From positions 18,621 to 82,620 of the forward strand of contig JAGQON010000018.1 in the NCBI GenBank assembly GCA_020427395.1: a stretch of 64,000 nucleotides of DNA, in the 5' to 3' direction. A program made the position numbers and the translations under genes. Source of the DNA: Phycisphaerales bacterium. GTDB lineage: Bacteria; Planctomycetota; Phycisphaerae; Phycisphaerales; UBA1924. Positions within the stretch are counted from its first letter, which is position 1. Each line of letters begins with the position of its first letter. The notes below the pieces were generated by a model that saw nothing but the letters and a program-made list of their open reading frames with translations, had not been told where the DNA came from and did not search any database. This document shows, piece by piece, positions 16,059 to 23,993 of this stretch.

Positions 16059-19000
16059 TCAGGGGTTGCAACCCTGACTGAAGAGCTGCAGGAATGTCGA
16101 CACATCGAAGAAGTTGAACACCCCATCGTTGTTCAGATCGCCCCGGACATCTTGCGCCGAGTAGTAGCTGAGGAACTCGGAGACATCGAAGAAGTTGATG
16201 ACGCCATCACCCGAGAGATCCGCATCGCAGGTCAGAATCACATACACGCGGCTGCTCTCATAGATCACGCGGTAGACCTGCCCGGGGGGCGCGATGCCGG
16301 TGACGACCTCATCGAAGGTGCCGCTGGTCGCGCCGGTGATGACATCCCATGTATCGCCGAACGATGGAGCGTAACCCACCTCGAGGTTGATCGTCGCGAT
16401 GCCATCGAGCGCGATGCTGTGCCCGCCACGGACGCTGAGGCGATCGAAGTTGGGCTCCAGATCGCCACCTAGATCGAAGATCATCTCCGAGCTGTCCGCC
16501 AGCGTGATGCTGTCGGTGGTGAACAGTCGGCTGGGCCCGTCTGGGTCGATGGTGCCGTTCATGATCAGCTCACCATTGATCTGCCCGTCGCCGCGCAGCG
16601 TCTGGTTCTCGCCGATCGTGCCTACCAGCCCGGCCTGCACCGTAAGCTGCGCATCGTTGGGATTGCCGGCGGTGGTCATGAGGATCTCGCCCGTGCCACT
16701 GATCTCGAAGGCGGGGGTCGTGATGCGCATCGCCGCATTGAAAATGTTGTCGTTGGAGTTGATGTGCACCGTGCCGTCGTTGACCAGCGAGCCGATCAGG
16801 TCGAGTGTGACACCCTCACCCCAGACACCCAGCAGCCCGTGGTTCACGCCGTACGAGAGCGTGCTGATCCCGTTGGTCGCGGCGATTTCGCCTGTGCCCT
16901 CGGTCTCGAGCACACCGCCAACAAGGTGCATGCCCGACCCGAACGAGAGCACGCTGTCGGCGGCCGCGCGGTAGGTGCCTGCGCCGGCCATGATGATGCC
17001 GTTGTGGTTGCCGTTGAGTCGCAGCTGCATCGTCGGGTCGTCCGCGAGAATGAGCCCGACATTGGTGATCACACCCATCGTGCCCTGCCCCTCAATGGTG
17101 CCGCTGCCGGCCACGGTCTGGTCAAAGCCGATTGTGCCGGTCACGCCGTCCATCGCGACGAGCTGTGCATCATTGAGATTGCCCGCTGCCTGCATGCGGA
17201 CTGTGCCCGTGCCGTCGATCGTGAGATCCGGCGCTTCGAAGCGCAGCGTCGCGTTGAAGACGTTCGCGTCGCCGTTGATTGTCAGCGTGCCGTTGTTGGT
17301 CAGGTTGCCCGTGAGCGCGACCTTGCCGCCCTGACCAAAGATCTGCATCTCGCCGAGGTTGGTCACATTGCTCAGCGTGGCGGTGCCACCGTTCGTTACG
17401 CCAACGAAGCCCACACCCGACGAATCGAAGATGCCGCCGTTGAGCACGAGCCCGTTGCCCAGCTGCAGGATGCCGTCGTCCGAGCGGTACACACCAACGC
17501 CCATGCCCTCGTGGTTACCGCCCAGCTCCAGGGGGTACACCGGATCGGGATCAACCGCGGCGTCGTTGCCGTTGATCGTGCCCAGGTTGACCACCAGACT
17601 GCCCGGCACGGTGTCGGTGTTGATCAGCCCGCTGCCCTGCACCGTTTGGTTCGTGTCGATGGTCAGCGTCGCGCCGGTCTGGGCGTACAGGCGTGAATCC
17701 GCCGTGCTGCCGGCCTGCTGCATCTGCACCACGCCGTTTCCGGTGATGATCGCGCCCGTCTCGGTGCGGACATTGGCATTGAACACATTCCCTTCGGGGT
17801 TGAGTGAGAGCACGCCATTGTTGGTATTCGAGCCCTCGATTTTGAGCGTGCCGCTGTTGCCGCGAACCACGAAATCGCCCAGGATTGTACAGTCCACGAT
17901 CGTCGCGGCCCCGCCGATGTCGAACTCGATGATCCCGGCGTTTGCGCTATCGAAGACCGCGTCGGAAACCACCGCCGCGTTGAGCAGGTTCATCGTTCCG
18001 CCGTCGGCCAGATACAGCCCGCCGTCGCCCATGTGCGCGCCCCGCAGCGCCAGCCCCCAGGCCGGATCGTTCGCGTTAATGGTGCCACGGTTGACGATGG
18101 TTCCGGAGGTCGATGCGTCAAGCAGGCCGCTGCCCTCGACCGTCTGGTTCACGCCGATGGTCATGGTGATCCCGGCGCTGGTGAGCACCGTGGCATCACC
18201 AAAGTCGCCCGCGGAGTACATGGTGATCGTACCATTGCCCTCGATCGTGGCGTCGTTGTCGAAACGCAGGATCCCGTTGAAGACCTGCAGCTCGGGATTG
18301 ATCGAGATGCTCCCGTTGTTCTGGATAGTGCTATCGACGATCAGTGTCCTTGATTCGCCGGGGATGATGAGGTCGCCGGTATTGTTCACGCCGTGGAGGT
18401 GATGGTTGTTGGTGAACGCGATGATCTGACCGCCGTTGCTCGTAAACAGCTCGCCGCCGGTGATGCTACCGTTGCTGCCCAGCAACAGTTTCGCCCCGTT
18501 GTCGGCCCCGGCCATGCCGCCACCCGTCTGGTCCAAATCGCCATCGATCAGCAGCCCGACACCCAGCGGGTTATCCGCCACCACCGTGCCGTTGTTGATC
18601 AGCGTGCCCTGCAGCCGTCCCGCACCACGGATCGTATGGGCCGCGCTCTGGGTGACGGATCTGGTTGAATCAACAAAGAAGTTCGCGTCATCCGGCGCTC
18701 CCGGCCCGTTGAGAACAATCGACCCGCTGCCGCTGAGCAGCGAATCAGCGGCGAAGAACAGCGAGCCGTTGAAGGTTGATGCGTTGGTGTTCACCACGAT
18801 CGTGCCGTCGTTGAACACATCACCATAGATCGAGTGCTGGTTCGTGCCGATCGACACGACCGCCTCGGGGTTGGTGAGCATCATCCCGCCGATGTTCCAG
18901 TTTGTGGTCGTCACGACGGTGTACATCCCCGTGTGACCGAAGACCGCGATCTCACTGAGGCTGTTGGGGATGTTGCCCATGTCCCACTTGGCGCTCTCGT

Positions 19001-19106
19001 TCCAGTTGCCGTCCACCGGGCTGAGCCAGTTGATCGACTGGGCCTGGGCGGCTGAGCCGCAGACAGCGAGAAGCGAAGCGATCACGATCGATTGGCGAGT
19101 ATGCAT
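16059..19106 (-). CDS. Large secreted repetitive beta protein (beta-helix-like) with GC-type dockerin
   Basis: 1015 residues; signal peptide IVIASLLAVCGSAAQAQ. The start resembles autotransporter-type repeats (WLSPVDGNWNESAKWDMG). The body carries about five longer repeats of roughly 150 residues, each containing a NNGTVVADNP/NRGTINANDP-like line, an EGNGTITM/ISGTGEILM-like line and a GVNQTVEGSGLL-like line, as expected for a right-handed beta-helix or stacked passenger. The C-terminal dockerin ends in QGCNP rather than GCP; the loops are DLSGDGVINFFD and DLNNDGVFNFFD. The start at 19106 has GAGG about 7 bp upstream. Possible adhesin or structural surface protein; no catalytic residues recognised. 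Confidence 0.75.
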   Translation of the reverse strand: MHTRQSIVIASLLAVCGSAAQAQSINWLSPVDGNWNESAKWDMGNIPNSLSEIAVFGHTGMYTVVTTTNWNIGGMMLTNPEAVVSIGTNQHSIYGDVFNDGTIVVNTNASTFNGSLFFAADSLLSGSGSIVLNGPGAPDDANFFVDSTRSVTQSAAHTIRGAGRLQGTLINNGTVVADNPLGVGLLIDGDLDQTGGGMAGADNGAKLLLGSNGSITGGELFTSNGGQIIAFTNNHHLHGVNNTGDLIIPGESRTLIVDSTIQNNGSISINPELQVFNGILRFDNDATIEGNGTITMYSAGDFGDATVLTSAGITMTIGVNQTVEGSGLLDASTSGTIVNRGTINANDPAWGLALRGAHMGDGGLYLADGGTMNLLNAAVVSDAVFDSANAGIIEFDIGGAATIVDCTILGDFVVRGNSGTLKIEGSNTNNGVLSLNPEGNVFNANVRTETGAIITGNGVVQMQQAGSTADSRLYAQTGATLTIDTNQTVQGSGLINTDTVPGSLVVNLGTINGNDAAVDPDPVYPLELGGNHEGMGVGVYRSDDGILQLGNGLVLNGGIFDSSGVGFVGVTNGGTATLSNVTNLGEMQIFGQGGKVALTGNLTNNGTLTINGDANVFNATLRFEAPDLTIDGTGTVRMQAAGNLNDAQLVAMDGVTGTIGFDQTVAGSGTIEGQGTMGVITNVGLILADDPTMQLRLNGNHNGIIMAGAGTYRAAADSVLSFGSGMHLVGGVLETEGTGEIAATNGISTLSYGVNHGLLGVWGEGVTLDLIGSLVNDGTVHINSNDNIFNAAMRITTPAFEISGTGEILMTTAGNPNDAQLTVQAGLVGTIGENQTLRGDGQINGELIMNGTIDPDGPSRLFTTDSITLADSSEMIFDLGGDLEPNFDRLSVRGGHSIALDGIATINLEVGYAPSFGDTWDVITGATSGTFDEVVTGIAPPGQVYRVIYESSRVYVILTCDADLSGDGVINFFDVSEFLSYYSAQDVRGDLNNDGVFNFFDVSTFLQLFSQGCNP

Positions 19107-19184
19107 GTTGTCCCTCTCACAAGTGTTCACGGCACCCCCTCGGCACCGCCCTCAAGCATATCACATGCCCCGGTGATCTTGGAG

Positions 19185-19206
19185 AAAAACCCCCACAGTG
19201 CGGGGG
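19185..19206 (-). terminator. Intrinsic terminator between dockerin genes
   Basis: CCCCC (19190-19194) pairs with GGGGG (19202-19206). A run of A on the left gives a T run on the minus strand, and CTTTT on the right makes it potentially bidirectional. Confidence 0.75.
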
Positions 19207-19268
19207 CTTTTCGCGTCACGAATGACCAAAGATGGGCATGTTATCGGGCTCTGTCGGCACTCAGTCCC

Positions 19269-20345
19269 TCAAGGGCAGCCCGCGTTGAACGCGTTGAGGA
19301 ACGCCGAGACATCGAAGAAGTTGAAGACCCCGTTGCCGTCGAAGTCCGCGGCCGGGTCCATCGTGTTGTAGGCGTTGAGGAACGCGCTGACATCGAAGAA
19401 GTTCAGCACCCCGTCGCCCGTCAGGTCCGCCGGGCACGCCGTTGCGGGCACGCCGTTGGCATTGATCGAGATCGAGATGCTGGCATCAAGAGCGATCGAC
19501 TGCGGCGAGAGCGTGAACAGCACGCCGGCCGTCTCCTCGCCCAGCGTCGGCAGCTCGAACGGAATACCCGGCAGGTCCACGCCCTCGATCGGGATGATGC
19601 TTGAGATCGGATCGGGCGTGGCGCTCAGCGTCAGCAGCGCGCTGCCATCGCCCGGCAGCTCGATCTGCCCCGAGATCGGCACAAGCACCGGCAGCCCCTC
19701 GATCGGGAAGTCGCTGGGCTCGCCGCCGGGCAGCATGAACGACACGCTCATGTCCAGCGATGCCGGGATCACGCCCGTCACCTCGAACGCCTCGGGCAGA
19801 TCCGCGGGCGAGAGCACGATGATGGCCGGCGCGTTCTGCGTCAGCGTCGCGCTGCTGATGCTCCCCACCTCGCCAAGCGGGATCGTGATGGGGATGCCGC
19901 CCAGATACAGGAAGCTCGGGCTGAAGGTGCGGAAGGTATCGAAGCCGATCGTGACCGAGAGCGAAGTCGACGCGTCCGCGCCGTTGAGCAGGTCGATCGC
20001 GAAGCCACTGATCTCGCCTGTGCCGCCCAGCGTGTCCAGCGACATGCTCATCAAGCCCGCGGGCATCGAGTCGAGCATCGTGGAGGACTGCAGGGTGGTG
20101 ATTGTGTCGATCGGCTGGTTGCCCGAGCCGCCGAAAAGTCCCGGGCGCGTCTGTGTGCCATCGGGGTTGGTGTCCGCGTCGTAATCACCGATCAGGGAGC
20201 CCGACGCATCGACGACCGTGCCCGCATCGATCGTCGCGCTGCTGGTCTTGGTGTCGATGGTGATCTCAAGGTCCTGGGCGATGCTCATGCCGGACGACAT
20301 CATCAACGCCACGATCGCGGCGCAGCTCAGCGGTGTGCTTTTCAT
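19269..20345 (-). CDS. Secreted protein of unknown function with GC-type dockerin
   Basis: 358 residues with signal peptide (CAAIVALMMSSGMSIAQ). The body is almost Cys- and Lys-free and rich in Ser, Thr, Ile and Pro (SPSFLYLGGIPITIPLGEVG, SGQIELPGDGSALLTLSATP), suggesting an all-beta extracellular fold. The dockerin has DLTGDGVLNFFD and DFDGNGVFNFFD and ends in AGCP. It is 38 bp downstream of the 20384-21199 gene on the same strand with no terminator between them, so the two are probably co-transcribed. The upstream neighbour has a similar beta-rich composition and may be a distant relative. No known family recognised for the body. Confidence 0.65.
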   Translation of the reverse strand: MKSTPLSCAAIVALMMSSGMSIAQDLEITIDTKTSSATIDAGTVVDASGSLIGDYDADTNPDGTQTRPGLFGGSGNQPIDTITTLQSSTMLDSMPAGLMSMSLDTLGGTGEISGFAIDLLNGADASTSLSVTIGFDTFRTFSPSFLYLGGIPITIPLGEVGSISSATLTQNAPAIIVLSPADLPEAFEVTGVIPASLDMSVSFMLPGGEPSDFPIEGLPVLVPISGQIELPGDGSALLTLSATPDPISSIIPIEGVDLPGIPFELPTLGEETAGVLFTLSPQSIALDASISISINANGVPATACPADLTGDGVLNFFDVSAFLNAYNTMDPAADFDGNGVFNFFDVSAFLNAFNAGCP

Positions 20346-20383
20346 GTTCTCTCACTCTCACTCAAACAAACCAGAAACATCAA

Positions 20384-21199
20384 TCACGGGCAGCCGGCGT
20401 TGTACGCGTTAAGGAACGCGCTGACATCAAAGAAGTTGAACACGCCGTTGTTGTCGAAATCTGCGATGGGGTTCATCGTGTTGTAGGCGTTGAGGAACGC
20501 GCTCACATCGAAGAAGTTCAGCACCCCGTCGCCGGTCAGGTCCGCCGGGCACGCCGGCGCCTGCGCGCTGGCGACGATCGTCGCGGTGCCCGACACAATC
20601 AGCGTGCCCAACTGGTTGCCCTGGTCGTCGGTCAGCGGCGTGGTGGCGTCCAGCGGCAGGGTGCTGCTGATCGTGACCGTCTCGCCCATCACCGCGACCG
20701 ACCCGTCGATATCCGAGAAGAAATCGCCCTGATCCGCGAGGTTCAGCGTCTCGCTGCCCTGCCCGACCAGGAGGATGTCGTAGTTCACACTCATCGTGCC
20801 CATCAGCGCCACCGGCACGGCGGGCAGCAGGAAGTCGCCGCCGCTGACCGGCACCGGCCCGACGATCGAATCGATCATGCCCCAGGTCACCGCACCGCCC
20901 GTCAGCGTCGCGTCCGCGCCGCCGAAGAACCCGAACGACCAGTCGAAGTTCAGCGTCTGGTCGATGTCGATATGCAGATCGTGCAGCGTGATCTCTGTCG
21001 GGTTGCCGTAGTCGTCGAGCTCGACCCGCAGGATGCCCGAGAGCGGGCTGCTGTCCGTGTCGGTGTTGCTGGCGATGCTCACATCCACCGTGATCGCAAG
21101 GTCGATCGACGACTGCGCCGGATCAACCACGAAATCTATGGGAGCGCTCAGCGCCGTGCCCGCGAGCAGTGTGAGTGATGCGAAATATGCGGCCTTCAT
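20384..21199 (-). CDS. Secreted beta-rich protein of unknown function with GC-type dockerin
   Basis: 271 residues. Signal peptide YFASLTLLAGTALSA, then a body beginning IDFVVDPAQSSIDLAITVD that resembles the start of exported all-beta anchored proteins. There is a GGAVTWGMIDSIVGPVPVSG-like middle and a C-terminal dockerin with loops DLTGDGVLNFFD and DFDNNGVFNFFD, ending AGCP. It probably leads a two-gene unit with the 19269 gene. A perfect 11-bp hairpin (21227-21256) lies upstream, between this gene and the PQQ dehydrogenase gene. Function unknown. Confidence 0.65.
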   Translation of the reverse strand: MKAAYFASLTLLAGTALSAPIDFVVDPAQSSIDLAITVDVSIASNTDTDSSPLSGILRVELDDYGNPTEITLHDLHIDIDQTLNFDWSFGFFGGADATLTGGAVTWGMIDSIVGPVPVSGGDFLLPAVPVALMGTMSVNYDILLVGQGSETLNLADQGDFFSDIDGSVAVMGETVTISSTLPLDATTPLTDDQGNQLGTLIVSGTATIVASAQAPACPADLTGDGVLNFFDVSAFLNAYNTMNPIADFDNNGVFNFFDVSAFLNAYNAGCP

Positions 21200-21226
21200 G
21201 TCTCTCCCCCATCCAAGGTGTGAATG

Positions 21227-21256
21227 CCGCGCCGGGCATATCTCAGCCCGGCGCGG
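21227..21256. repeat. Perfect 11-bp inverted repeat between dockerin genes
   Basis: CCGCGCCGGGC (21227-21237) and GCCCGGCGCGG (21246-21256) with an 8-base loop. No T run on either strand. It could be a processing hairpin, a Rho-assisted end or a REP-type palindrome. Confidence 0.7.
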
Positions 21257-21275
21257 TGTCGTATGCGTTCGATGA

Positions 21276-22646
21276 TTACGGGCAGCCCGCGTTGAACGCG
21301 TTCAGGAACGCGCTCACATCGAAGAAGTTGAACATGCCGTCGCCGGTGAAGTCAGCAATAGGGTTCATCGCGTTGTACGCGTTGAGGAACGCGCTGACAT
21401 CGAAAAAATCCAGGTTGCCGTCCCCCGTCAGGTCGGGAAGGCAGGCCTCGTCGCACGAGTCCGGGGTGCCGTCGCCGTCACTGTCCGGGTTATTCGGGTT
21501 CACGATCTTGTACACGCGTCCCGCGAAAAGGTCGGCCACAAGCAGCTCGCCGCTCTCCATCTCGCCAAACGAGCTCACATTGAACCCGCTGGAGAACTGG
21601 AGGGTGTTGGCAAAGCCGTTGTCCTTGTCCAGTGTCCAGATGCGTCCCGAGCAGTAATCGCTGAAGAAGTACAGGCCCTGGAACGCGTCGCCCAGCTCAC
21701 AGCCGCGGTACGCGTAGCCGCCGGTGATCGAGCAGCCGTCCGCGCCGTGCAGGTACTGGTGGACCGGGTCGGTGAAACCAGTGGTCGCGCCGCACGCAAG
21801 GCCGGTGCTCGCAAAGCCCTCGCGGCAGCGCCAGCCGTAGTGCTGACCGCCGGTATCGCCCGCGGGCGCGAAGTTGACCTCTTCACGAACATTCTGACCG
21901 ACATCGGCGATCCAGAGATCACCGGTCTCCCGATCGAAGCTCGTGCGCCAAGGGTTCCGCAGCCCGTACGCCCAGATGGTGGGGATCGCCGCGCTGTCAC
22001 CCACGAATGGGTTGTCCGCGGGGATCGCGTAATCCTGCTCGTCGTCACCCGGGATGGAGTCCGGGCCGTCCACATCAATGCGATGCAGCTTGCCCAGAAC
22101 ATTGCCCAGGTTGCCCGCGCGGTTGCCCGGGTCGTTGGCCGAGCCGCCGTCGCCGGCCGAGATGTACAGATACCCGTCGGGACCGAATCCGAGCCAGCCA
22201 CCGTTGTGGTTGCTGAAGGGCTGGTCGTAGAACATGATCACATCACCCGAGCTCGCGTCGGCCACATTCGGGTCCGTCGCCGAGACCGAATACTCCGCGA
22301 TGCGGGTGTCGCCACCGCTGCCGGTGTAGTTCACAAAGAAACGCCCGTTGTTCTCGTAGTCGGGGTGGAACGCCAGACCGAGCAGGCCCTGCTCGTTGCC
22401 GCCGCTGTCGCCGCCGGTCACCGTGCCGTCGATATCGAGGAACGGCGTGGGCAGCAGGTTGCCGCCCGCATCAACGATGCGGATCGCGCCCTCCTGCTCA
22501 ATAATGAAGGTCCGCCCCGAGCCGTCGCCGGCATGGGTCATGAAAACCGGGCGGTCGAGGCCCTGGACAAAGAGTTCCGTCGTCAGCTGCGCCGAGGCCG
22601 ACGATCCAGCCGCGGCCAGCAGACACGCACACACTGCACGCTTCAT
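21276..22646 (-). CDS. PQQ-dependent aldose sugar dehydrogenase family protein with GC-type dockerin
   Basis: 456 residues. Signal peptide CACLLAAAGSSASAQ. The six-bladed GSDH/sGDH propeller (about residues 25-370) shows GLLGLAFHPDYENNGRFFV, the metal/PQQ-region HNGGWLGFGPDGYLYIS, GLRNPWRTSFD and WIADVGQN, which are hallmark motifs of soluble aldose sugar dehydrogenases. These oxidise sugars using PQQ and pass electrons to an acceptor. A short DSDGDGTPDSCD calcium-type segment then leads into the dockerin (DLTGDGNLDFFD, DFTGDGMFNFFD, ending AGCP). The start at 22646 has GGGAGAG 7 bp upstream. Exported. The true substrate is unknown, and PQQ synthesis genes are not in this window. Confidence 0.88.
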   Translation of the reverse strand: MKRAVCACLLAAAGSSASAQLTTELFVQGLDRPVFMTHAGDGSGRTFIIEQEGAIRIVDAGGNLLPTPFLDIDGTVTGGDSGGNEQGLLGLAFHPDYENNGRFFVNYTGSGGDTRIAEYSVSATDPNVADASSGDVIMFYDQPFSNHNGGWLGFGPDGYLYISAGDGGSANDPGNRAGNLGNVLGKLHRIDVDGPDSIPGDDEQDYAIPADNPFVGDSAAIPTIWAYGLRNPWRTSFDRETGDLWIADVGQNVREEVNFAPAGDTGGQHYGWRCREGFASTGLACGATTGFTDPVHQYLHGADGCSITGGYAYRGCELGDAFQGLYFFSDYCSGRIWTLDKDNGFANTLQFSSGFNVSSFGEMESGELLVADLFAGRVYKIVNPNNPDSDGDGTPDSCDEACLPDLTGDGNLDFFDVSAFLNAYNAMNPIADFTGDGMFNFFDVSAFLNAFNAGCP

Positions 22647-22849
22647 ATTGATCTCTCCCTGGTGTTGTGAAGCCAAGCCCTTCATCAGGCCCGTCGCTTG
22701 TTGAGATTCAAAAAACCGAGTTCCGATGGGCGAATGCCCGGGAACATACTATTCGGCCTGATCTCCAAACGGGTTGCCGCCCGCTGTCTGATCAAGCCCC
22801 AATTCACCGAGTTTGAGCACGCCGCCCCAAACAAAGCTCGATCAGGGGT

Positions 22850-23851
22850 TTAGGGGCAACCCGAGTTATACGCCGTCAGGAACGCGCTCACATCAAAGAA
22901 GTTGTACTCCCCGTCGTCATTGAAGTCGGCCAGCGGGTTCATCTGGTTGTACGCCGTCAGGAACGCACTTACATCAAAGAAGTCCAGATTCCCGTCGCCG
23001 TTCAGGTCCGCCGGGCAAGGGTTCACACAGTCGGTCGTGCCCGGGCCTCCCCAGATGCCGCCCACCAGATCGCAGGTCGCGGCATCGAACTGCAGGCACT
23101 GCTCCGTCGCCGGGATGTAGCACGCGCCCAGACACTGCACGCCCGAGCAATCGCTGCCCGCGCCGTTCCATGCCCCCCCCAGATCGATCGTCTGTGCCTC
23201 GGTCAGCCCGTCCATGCACGATCCGTCGGGCAGGCACGCCGCGCCGACCGGCTCGCCGCCGCACTCGATGATCGCCCGGATCACCCAGTCGCCCGAGACA
23301 CCCAGTGTGCACGCGTTCGCCCAGAACACGCCGTTGACCTTCACCGCGTTCTTCCCGCTCTGGCAGCCAGAGGCATCGCTCGCGATGCTCGGCAGAGATG
23401 GATTGGTGTTGTTGGAGTTGAAGAACGCCAGCGACACCACGAACTCCTCGCCCGCACTCACCGGCACCGAGATCGGGATCGTCTGGTTCTCGTCCTCGTA
23501 GCGGAACTCGTTGAGCCCGCCGTCCTGCAGCGCCGGCGCCAGGAACTCGTCCTTGACGGGGCCCGGGTTGGGGAAGGTCCCACCTTGATAGATGATGATC
23601 GCTTCCTCAAGCGACACCGGCTGACCGCCCAGCAGCGATCGCCAGAAGATCTGGATGCCCACGATGTTGCCATCGCAAGGGCTCGTCAGCCACACCGCCG
23701 CCTCCTCGCCGCCCGCAAAGCACGGGCAGATCGCGGCCGTGCTCCCGTTCGTCAGCGAGTCGTTCTGCACCACGATCTCATCCGCCAACGCACCCGAACA
23801 CAGCGCCAGCGCTCCGGCAAACGAAATCAGCTTGTGATTGAAACGCACCAT
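22850..23851 (-). CDS. Secreted Cys-rich protein with GC-type dockerin
   Basis: 333 residues. Signal peptide ISFAGALALCSGALA. The body has a beta domain (about residues 20-185) and a Cys-rich segment with two short repeats of the form GAACLPDGSC... and GACYIPATEQC..., each followed by GGxWxGxGxxxC. Such repeats occur in planctomycete exported proteins. The dockerin loops are DLNGDGNLDFFD and DFNDDGEYNFFD, ending in SGCP. The ATG at 23851 has GAGGAG 5 bp upstream and is preferred over a GTG two codons earlier. The 164 bp downstream contain no gene or clear terminator. Function unknown. Confidence 0.7.
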   Translation of the reverse strand: MVRFNHKLISFAGALALCSGALADEIVVQNDSLTNGSTAAICPCFAGGEEAAVWLTSPCDGNIVGIQIFWRSLLGGQPVSLEEAIIIYQGGTFPNPGPVKDEFLAPALQDGGLNEFRYEDENQTIPISVPVSAGEEFVVSLAFFNSNNTNPSLPSIASDASGCQSGKNAVKVNGVFWANACTLGVSGDWVIRAIIECGGEPVGAACLPDGSCMDGLTEAQTIDLGGAWNGAGSDCSGVQCLGACYIPATEQCLQFDAATCDLVGGIWGGPGTTDCVNPCPADLNGDGNLDFFDVSAFLTAYNQMNPLADFNDDGEYNFFDVSAFLTAYNSGCP

Positions 23852-23937
23852 ACACACTCCTCAAACGAGCGCCATACGACAAGAACACCGTCACCGGCTC
23901 CCGGGTCGAGTGTACCACACCAGATCCGGATCCCGAA

Positions 23938-23963
23938 CAAAAAACCCCCAATCGATGGGGGTT
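23938..23963 (-). terminator. Intrinsic terminator after the di-heme peroxidase gene
   Basis: AACCCCC (23943-23949) pairs with GGGGGTT (23957-23963), followed on the minus strand by a T run (A at 23938-23944). Confidence 0.85.
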
Positions 23964-23993
23964 GAAGGTCTGCCGAGGTTATCAGCCGCTTAC

